A stretch of 11,693 nt of DNA, from assembly GCF_002027545.1 (NCBI RefSeq), contig NZ_MXAN01000074.1:1-11693 (forward strand), given 5' to 3'. The translations under genes were made by a program, and so were the position numbers. The notes beneath the pieces are model-generated. The model worked only from the letters and a program-made list of their open reading frames with translations, searched no databases and was not told the DNA's origin. This DNA is from Moraxella lacunata. GTDB lineage: Bacteria; Pseudomonadota; Gammaproteobacteria; Pseudomonadales; Moraxellaceae. Each line of letters begins with the position of its first letter. Position 1 is the stretch's first letter. Shown here piece after piece: positions 6,921 through 11,693 of this stretch.

Positions 6921-8624
6921 TCACCCCACACGCACCACATTCACATCGCCCATCTCGTCCCATATTTGGTGCGTGGCAATGGCAAGCACGCCAATCTCGC
7001 CTGCTTGTTGCATATCGGTTAGGCTCTGCCACACCTTATGGCGAGTGGTGCTATCTAGCCCTGCAAATGGCTCATCTAATAACAGCACCTTTTTGGGTGA
7101 TAGGAGCAGACGAGCCAGTGCCACACGCCGACCTTGACCGCCCGATATCGCCATACCGTATTCGCCAAGTGGCGTATCTAGTCCTTTTGGCTGGTGCTTT
7201 GTCCAGTCGGATAAACCCACTTTATCAAGCACCGCCCACAGCTCATCATCACTCGCTGACGGCTTGCCCAATCGCAGGTTATCGGCAAGGCTTTGGTCAA
7301 AGATGTCCACATTTTGCCCCAAAAAGCCAAACGAGCGACCAAAATCCACGTTATCCATGTCTACATCACGAAGAGCAGATGTCCGTACCAACATCTCGCC
7401 ACTCATGCGTGGCACTTCTCCTGCCAGCGTGGCAAGCAGTGTGGATTTGCCCGCCCCTGACGCTCCCATGATGAGTATGGGTGTGGTTGGGGTAAGCGTG
7501 GCACAGATACCGTCCACGCTCATGATAGCAGACGGCATTTTTATGGATACATTTTTTAGAATAAGGGTTGGATTATCATCTATCGGCTGTTTTTGGGGTG
7601 TGTTGTCCGTACTCATTAGCTCATTGATACGTGCTTTGGCATTGACACTTCTGCCATACGCCAACGGCTCACCCACCAGTGCCGAGACTATCTCCATCAG
7701 CCCAAACACCCCAAGTGTCAAGGCAAGCACCATGGCAGGATTTAGGGCGGTATGACCGTTTAGCGTTGCCACCGTAAAGGGGGTAATGCCCTGCTCAAAT
7801 ATCCGCCCTGCCATCAGTAGCAGTAGCACCACCGCCAACGCAATGATGAGCTGAATGAGTGCTTGGGCGTTACGTCTAGCTCGCAAGGTTGCCATCGTCA
7901 GCTGATGATGTCGCTCATCATACTCACTAAGCTCACGCACGCTGTCCTGCCATCTGCCCCACGTGATGAGAGCGGTTAGGGCAGGTAAGGTGTTGATGAG
8001 TTTGCTTTTGCGTAGCACCAAAAGCTCACTCTCACGCCGTGCCAGTTGCACCCCTTTATATAGAGTCATGACCGCAATGATGAGTGCTAGCCCCATGTGT
8101 AGTACGGCAATCCACGCTGTCGGTATCATCACAGACACCATGAGCGACAGCACCGCCACCGCCACGACCGCCACCACAAAGGGCGACACCACTCGCAGTG
8201 GGAACTCGTCTAGCGTATCAATGTCCTTGACGAGCCTTTGCATGGTCTCGCTACTACCGCCCTTTTGTAGTCGCACCGATAACGGCAGTCTTGCCCAATG
8301 CGAAAAGAACTTCACTCGCAAATCACGAAGTAACCCAAACACCGCATGGTGCGACACCATCAAATCGCCATAACGGGCAAAGGTTCGCACGATAGCAAAA
8401 CCACGAATAATGGCGGACGGCATAAGATAATTAAAGGCGTGCGACCCCACCGCCAGCACCCCTGCCACGCCTGCCATCGTGATAAACCACCCCGAGAGCA
8501 TGACCAGCCCCAGTACCGACAATACCGTCGCTATGCCTAACAGCCATGCGATAAGCCACAGAAGCTTTTGGCTAAGTAATAACTCTCTTAGGCGAAATGG
8601 ACGATTGTTGGGTTGATTAGCCAT
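6921..8624 (-). CDS. cydC: CydC subunit of the CydDC ABC exporter (cytochrome bd biogenesis)
   Basis: CydC pairs with CydD in the inner membrane as a heterodimeric ABC exporter of glutathione and cysteine that is required for assembly of haem-loaded cytochrome bd. The 567-residue product has a six-helix membrane domain (about 20-315). The early pattern VMLSGWFITMAGVAG, then FNYLMPSAIIRGFAIVRTFARY, is typical of CydC. The ATPase domain has Walker A GASGAGKST (387-395), a Q-loop at Q437, signature ISGGQ (493-497), Walker B VLLLDEP (513-519, catalytic E518) and H-loop H552. An upstream in-frame ATG at 8654 would add ten residues, but the ATG at 8624 has a strong AAGGCGG site. It overlaps the cydD stop by eight bases (ATGGCTAA), which implies coupled translation. 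The signature has I in place of the usual L. Confidence 0.93.
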   Translation of the reverse strand: MANQPNNRPFRLRELLLSQKLLWLIAWLLGIATVLSVLGLVMLSGWFITMAGVAGVLAVGSHAFNYLMPSAIIRGFAIVRTFARYGDLMVSHHAVFGLLRDLRVKFFSHWARLPLSVRLQKGGSSETMQRLVKDIDTLDEFPLRVVSPFVVAVVAVAVLSLMVSVMIPTAWIAVLHMGLALIIAVMTLYKGVQLARRESELLVLRKSKLINTLPALTALITWGRWQDSVRELSEYDERHHQLTMATLRARRNAQALIQLIIALAVVLLLLMAGRIFEQGITPFTVATLNGHTALNPAMVLALTLGVFGLMEIVSALVGEPLAYGRSVNAKARINELMSTDNTPQKQPIDDNPTLILKNVSIKMPSAIMSVDGICATLTPTTPILIMGASGAGKSTLLATLAGEVPRMSGEMLVRTSALRDVDMDNVDFGRSFGFLGQNVDIFDQSLADNLRLGKPSASDDELWAVLDKVGLSDWTKHQPKGLDTPLGEYGMAISGGQGRRVALARLLLSPKKVLLLDEPFAGLDSTTRHKVWQSLTDMQQAGEIGVLAIATHQIWDEMGDVNVVRVG

Positions 8625-10449
8625 GTTGCACCGCCTTTTGTTGTTTTTGCTCATACAATGCCGTCAAGTCATGGACGACATCAAAGTCCACCCCCGCCCC
8701 ATCATGCGTAACCCAAATCACGGTCTTGCCGACACTCACACGAGACAATAACGCCTTAATTTTCTCTGCCGTCTCACTGTCCAAATGCTCGGTTGGCTCA
8801 TCAAGTAGCCATACTTTGGCATTTTGTAATAACAACTGAGCAATGGCAAGTCGCCTGCCTTGACCGCCTGACAATCCACCGCCACGCTCGGCAAGCACGG
8901 TGTTCATGCCATCTGGCAACTGACTGATGACGTCCCATAGGGCGACATCGTTTAGCACCTGCACCAGTTCATCATCGGTGGCAGACGGTTTGGCAAGGCG
9001 TAAATTATCGCTAATAGAGATTGGCAATAATGGCGTGGTCTGCGACAGATAGCCAAGCTGTGTTCTTAGTATATTCACATCAAGCTCATCATACCGCACC
9101 GCCCTACCATCGGCATGAATGACCACGTCGCCAGCAAAGTCGCCAAAGCCAAGCAGGATTTGTAATATCGTGGATTTACCCACGCCACTTGCCCCCATCA
9201 AGGCAGTGCGTTTGCCTGCGTCAAAGGTTAGGCTAATGGGCGATAATCGCACTCGCCCATCATCGCCAAATGCCGTGATGTTATTAAGATGAAAGGCGGG
9301 CGGACTATCAAGACTTATCGCCACATCGCCCCCTGTTTTGGCTTTAAAATTTAGCATGGGGGCGATTGCTTTGGCACACGCCACCGCCTGCCCTTTGACA
9401 TGATATTCTGCCCCCAATCGGCGAAGCGGAGCGTAAAACTCTGGCACAAGCAATAGGATAAATAACGCTGTACCATAGCCTGTCAGCACCTGCCCCTTAC
9501 CCCACGGCAAAATCCCCATCAAGCCAAAGCCCAGATATACCGCCACCAAGGCAATGGATAAGGCGGATAAGAACTCTAACACCGCACTGTTTAAAAAGGC
9601 GATTTTTAACACGTCCATCGTGCGTTTGCGATAATGCTCGGAGCTATTTGCGATGTCTGACACGGCAATGTCCACCGCCCCTAGCCGTGATAAGGTATTG
9701 ACCCCACGAATCCAATCCAAAAACCGCCCCCCAAGCTGTGCCAAGGCGTCCATCTGCTCACGGCTTTTACGAGCGGTTGCGATACCGATAAACGCCATAA
9801 AAATCGGCACAAGCGGTGCGGTAAGTAGCAGCACCAATGCTGACGTAACACTATAAAACGCCACACACCCCGCCAAAATCAAAGGCGTGGTAACGGCAGT
9901 CATCTTTTGGACATGAAAGCGAGCATAACCGACCAGTTGGTCAGGCTCATCGATGATTTTACTTGCCAATGCCCCGTCCGCCCCAAAATCACGCCTTGCC
10001 TGCCCCAGCTCGCCTAACTTGACAAATAAGCGTTGTCTCACCGATTTGGCAACGGTCAGCCCTGCTTGACTCAGCAAAACATCACGTCCATAACCAATGG
10101 CAATGCGTACCGCCAAACACGCAAACAGCAGTCCCAAATTAAAGAGTAAGCCACTGCCCACCACCCTATCAGGCAATGGCACGCCTTGCACAAAGCTCGT
10201 CAGCCACCCATCAAAGAGCCACACCAGTACACACGCCTGCCCCACCAACACCAGCACGCTCGCGATGTCCAGCAAATACGCCATCATCATGGCTTTTTTG
10301 ACCGGCTTAAAAGTCGCCCTTAAAAAGGCATTTGCCATGATGTCTTCTTGGGAGCGTCTGGGTTTTTTGCGTTTGGATTTTGGCGATGTCGATTGCTCTA
10401 CATGGGGCGGATGTTTGGGCGATACGGTTGGGGTGATTGGCTCGGTCAT
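8617..10449 (-). CDS. cydD: CydD subunit of the CydDC ABC exporter (cytochrome bd biogenesis)
   Basis: This is the first gene of the cydDC operon and the partner of CydC in thiol export for cytochrome bd and periplasmic c-type cytochrome maturation. It has 610 residues. Membrane helices span about 58-350, with the CydD pattern GGRFLDWIRGVNTLSRLG (240-257) and LEFLSALSIALVAVYLGFG (291-309). The ATPase domain carries Walker A GASGVGKST (419-427), Q470, signature LSGGQ (526-530), Walker B VWLLDEP (546-552, E551) and H582. The first 37 residues are a Pro- and Lys/Arg-rich tail absent from typical homologues. An ATG at 10338 (MANAFLRATF) with AAGAAG upstream would give a 573-residue protein closer to the usual N-terminus, so the start is uncertain. 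The ATG at 10449 lacks a clear ribosome binding site. No cydAB genes are present in the window. Confidence 0.93.
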   Translation of the reverse strand: MTEPITPTVSPKHPPHVEQSTSPKSKRKKPRRSQEDIMANAFLRATFKPVKKAMMMAYLLDIASVLVLVGQACVLVWLFDGWLTSFVQGVPLPDRVVGSGLLFNLGLLFACLAVRIAIGYGRDVLLSQAGLTVAKSVRQRLFVKLGELGQARRDFGADGALASKIIDEPDQLVGYARFHVQKMTAVTTPLILAGCVAFYSVTSALVLLLTAPLVPIFMAFIGIATARKSREQMDALAQLGGRFLDWIRGVNTLSRLGAVDIAVSDIANSSEHYRKRTMDVLKIAFLNSAVLEFLSALSIALVAVYLGFGLMGILPWGKGQVLTGYGTALFILLLVPEFYAPLRRLGAEYHVKGQAVACAKAIAPMLNFKAKTGGDVAISLDSPPAFHLNNITAFGDDGRVRLSPISLTFDAGKRTALMGASGVGKSTILQILLGFGDFAGDVVIHADGRAVRYDELDVNILRTQLGYLSQTTPLLPISISDNLRLAKPSATDDELVQVLNDVALWDVISQLPDGMNTVLAERGGGLSGGQGRRLAIAQLLLQNAKVWLLDEPTEHLDSETAEKIKALLSRVSVGKTVIWVTHDGAGVDFDVVHDLTALYEQKQQKAVQHG

Positions 10450-10465
10450 GGTGTTGTTATTGTCA

Positions 10466-10508
10466 AAATTTAGCGTTACATTATCGCTAAATTTGGGGAT
10501 AATTTCAA
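10466..10508 (-). promoter_or_regulatory. cydDC promoter overlapped by a palindromic operator
   Basis: On the minus strand there is a -35 TTGAAA (10508-10503), a 17-base spacer and a -10 GATAAT (10485-10480), each hexamer matching consensus in five of six. A perfect inverted repeat, AAATTTAGCG (10494-10485) and CGCTAAATTT (10475-10466) with nine bases between, covers the spacer end, the -10 and the start site. A protein bound there would block RNA polymerase, so repression is the likely mode. The transcript would start near 10473, about 24 bases before the cydD ATG. Confidence 0.65.
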
Positions 10509-10538
10509 GGTAAAGATAACTCCCAACATCGCCCTTTG

Positions 10539-10547
10539 TGTTACAAT
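10539..10547 (+). promoter_or_regulatory. Extended -10 promoter of the potassium channel gene
   Basis: TGTTACAAT contains a TGn extension and TACAAT (five of six to consensus), placed 30 bases before the ATG at 10578. No clear -35 is seen. It is divergent from the cydDC promoter, and the two start regions are about 80 bases apart. Confidence 0.4.
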
Positions 10548-10730
10548 ATCGCCACTTGCTTATTTTTGCTTTATCTCATGTCAATCCGCCAAAAATTATA
10601 CATTTTATTAGAAAATCACGATGATTCATCGCCTTTGGCATTGCCTGCCAAGATATTGGATTTATTTTTAATTACGCTCATTTTATTAAATACCCTAGCG
10701 GTGATATTAGAATCGGTGGATAGCATTTAT

Positions 10731-10823
10731 TAGACTTCTTTCCAAACCCTGATTTTTATGGATTTTTAAAAACTTCAACCCCAATACTTATAAGGGTTTA
10801 TTTTTAGTTTGGAAAGAGATTTA
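10731..10823. mobile_element. MITE-like element, copy B, inside the channel gene
   Basis: It has the same structure as the element at 4101: core 10733-10821 (89 bases), flanking TA at 10731-10732 and 10822-10823, and the same imperfect inverted ends. It differs from copy A at four positions only, all in the middle part. It lies in the same orientation on the plus strand, so it is read in opposite senses relative to its two host genes. It brings a TAG stop and shifts the frame by one. Confidence 0.87.
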
Positions 10824-10848
10824 TTATCCTTATCAGGATTATTTTAGG

Positions 10849-11616
10849 GTGTTTGAGTGGTTTTCTGTGATTATATTTGGAATAGAATATATCGCTCGTT
10901 TTTGGGTCATTGCCGAAAAGAACATTGATAGAGTTTGGCATACCCGTTTTAAATGGACGACAAGTTTTGGGGCAATTATTGACCTACTTGCCATAGTGCC
11001 GATATTTTTGCAAAGCATTAGTGGCATTGATTTACGTTTTTTACGGGTATTTAGGTTATTAAGGCTATTTAAACTTACCCGTTATTTTGATTCTTTGCGG
11101 ATACTGCTCACCGTATTACAAAAAGAGCGTGGCTCATTTGGGGCGGTGATATTTATTTTAATGCTTCTTATCATATTGTCAGCAAGTGGCATTTATTTGG
11201 CGGAGTATGAAACCCAGCCTGATGAGTTTAATTCAATCCCTCATGCGATGTGGTGGGCGGTGGTAACCTTGACAACGGTGGGTTATGGCGATATTACGCC
11301 CATTACGCCTTTGGGTAAACTTTTGGGGGCGTTTATCACGATATTGGGTGTGGGGCTTGCCGCCTTGCCAGCAGGTATTTTGGCAACGGGACTGACCCGT
11401 GAATTAGAAAGCCAAAAACAGGCAAGTCTATATCGGCTTTATGATGAATTTATGGCGTTGTCCTTAACCGAATTGCATGACAATGATAAAATAAATAGCC
11501 TATCTGATGAATTAAAAATAGACCGCAAAAACCGCCAAGAAATTCTAACCCAAGTTTTGCGAGAAAAACGCCTATTAGCAAAAGAAAAGAGCTTGATGAA
11601 AAAGAAAAGTCCTTAA
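10849..11616 (+). CDS. S2-S6 fragment of the potassium channel (255 codons from GTG)
   Basis: This is the part of the channel gene that remains open after the insertion. It holds S2 (FEWFSVIIFGIEYIARFWV), S3, a classic S4 sensor (LRFLRVFRLLRLFKLTRYF, residues 62-80, basic residue every third position), S5, the pore with selectivity filter TVGYGD (143-148) and S6 (LGAFITILGVGLAALPAGI), then a charged cytoplasmic tail. The open frame extends upstream to 10753, but the only plausible start is the GTG at 10849 at the very edge of S2, with no ribosome binding site. A channel lacking S1 is unlikely to fold as a voltage sensor. It should be read as a remnant, unless the pore part is used alone. Confidence 0.7.
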   Translation: MFEWFSVIIFGIEYIARFWVIAEKNIDRVWHTRFKWTTSFGAIIDLLAIVPIFLQSISGIDLRFLRVFRLLRLFKLTRYFDSLRILLTVLQKERGSFGAVIFILMLLIILSASGIYLAEYETQPDEFNSIPHAMWWAVVTLTTVGYGDITPITPLGKLLGAFITILGVGLAALPAGILATGLTRELESQKQASLYRLYDEFMALSLTELHDNDKINSLSDELKIDRKNRQEILTQVLREKRLLAKEKSLMKKKSP

Positions 11617-11693
11617 ATAAAAAAATGCTTTTGTCCGTATTGTGGGGAGCGGGTGGAGTAAAATAAGGGCAATCACTGAACCGCACCCCAAAA

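Larger units (their letters stand above)
10578..11661 (+). pseudogene. Voltage-gated potassium channel (six-helix, Kv-like), disrupted
   Basis: This would be an inner-membrane K+ channel with a voltage sensor and one pore. The first 51 codons (MSIRQKLYILLENHDDSS onward) encode a cytoplasmic start and helix S1 (ILDLFLITLILLNTLAVIL). A TAG at 10731-10733 begins the inserted element. After it the gene continues with YPYQDYFRVFEW. Removing 91 bases (one TA kept) joins SIY to YYPYQDYF in frame and gives an uninterrupted channel of about 320 residues. The 3' end is also disturbed: after KKKSP and a TAA (11614-11616), the same frame encodes KKCFCPYCGERVE and stops at 11659-11661. A one-base loss near TTGATG (11594-11599) and an extra A in the A7 run at 11619-11625 would explain this. 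The gene is probably non-functional. Confidence 0.8.

Noticed and set aside
8624..8654. Upstream ATG at 8654 as cydC start
   Set aside because: No ribosome binding site is present before it, whereas the ATG at 8624 has AAGGCGG and forms a coupled overlap with the cydD stop.
10536..10577. TTG at 10536 as the start of the channel
   Set aside because: It would overlap the -10 element, has no ribosome binding site, and the ATG at 10578 gives a typical channel N-terminus.
11624..11665. Short frame MLLSVLWGAGGVK after the channel
   Set aside because: The neighbouring frame of the same bases encodes CFCPYCGERVE, a far better fit to a zinc-knuckle tail of the channel.

Overview
The window looks like chromosomal DNA of a Moraxella-type gammaproteobacterium (Moraxellaceae). 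This is inferred from a Hag/UspA-like trimeric autotransporter adhesin with an ESPR signal peptide, from the gene content, and from the moderate GC of the respiratory genes. No species can be fixed from the sequence alone.

Layout. (1) Positions 1-158, minus strand: the terminal inverted repeat and 5' end of a transposase gene from an IS, probably IS5-like, that runs off the left edge. (2) Positions 161-4332, minus strand: a large YadA/Hag-type adhesin gene broken three times. A short TA-flanked element splits the ESPR from the rest of the signal peptide, a one-base deletion breaks the stalk, and the IS cuts off the C-terminus, so the membrane anchor is not in the window. (3) Positions 4333-5069: regulatory and AT-rich intergenic DNA with a large hairpin and a possible FNR box. 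(4) Positions 5070-6632, plus strand: ccoG, for cbb3 oxidase assembly, followed by a clear terminator. (5) Positions 6680-6920: REP-like hairpins and the cydDC terminator. (6) Positions 6921-10449, minus strand: cydDC, the heterodimeric ABC exporter needed for cytochrome bd assembly, with a strong promoter overlapped by a palindrome. (7) Positions 10578-11661, plus strand: a six-helix voltage-gated potassium channel gene, split after S1 by a second copy of the same short element and with a scrambled C-terminal tail that encodes a zinc-ribbon-like CxCPYC motif.

The most notable signal is an 89-bp non-coding element (93 bp with its flanking TA dinucleotides) present twice, at 4101-4193 and 10731-10823, with 85/89 identity. 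Both copies lie inside the N-terminal coding part of membrane or surface protein genes. Its ends match the inverted repeat of the IS at the left edge, so it behaves like a MITE mobilised by that IS family. Removing each copy together with one TA restores the reading frame of its host gene exactly.

Functional theme: ccoG and cydDC converge on each other and serve the two high-affinity terminal oxidases (cbb3 and bd). The flanking adhesin and ion channel are accessory genes decaying, or possibly being switched, by insertion of related mobile DNA.
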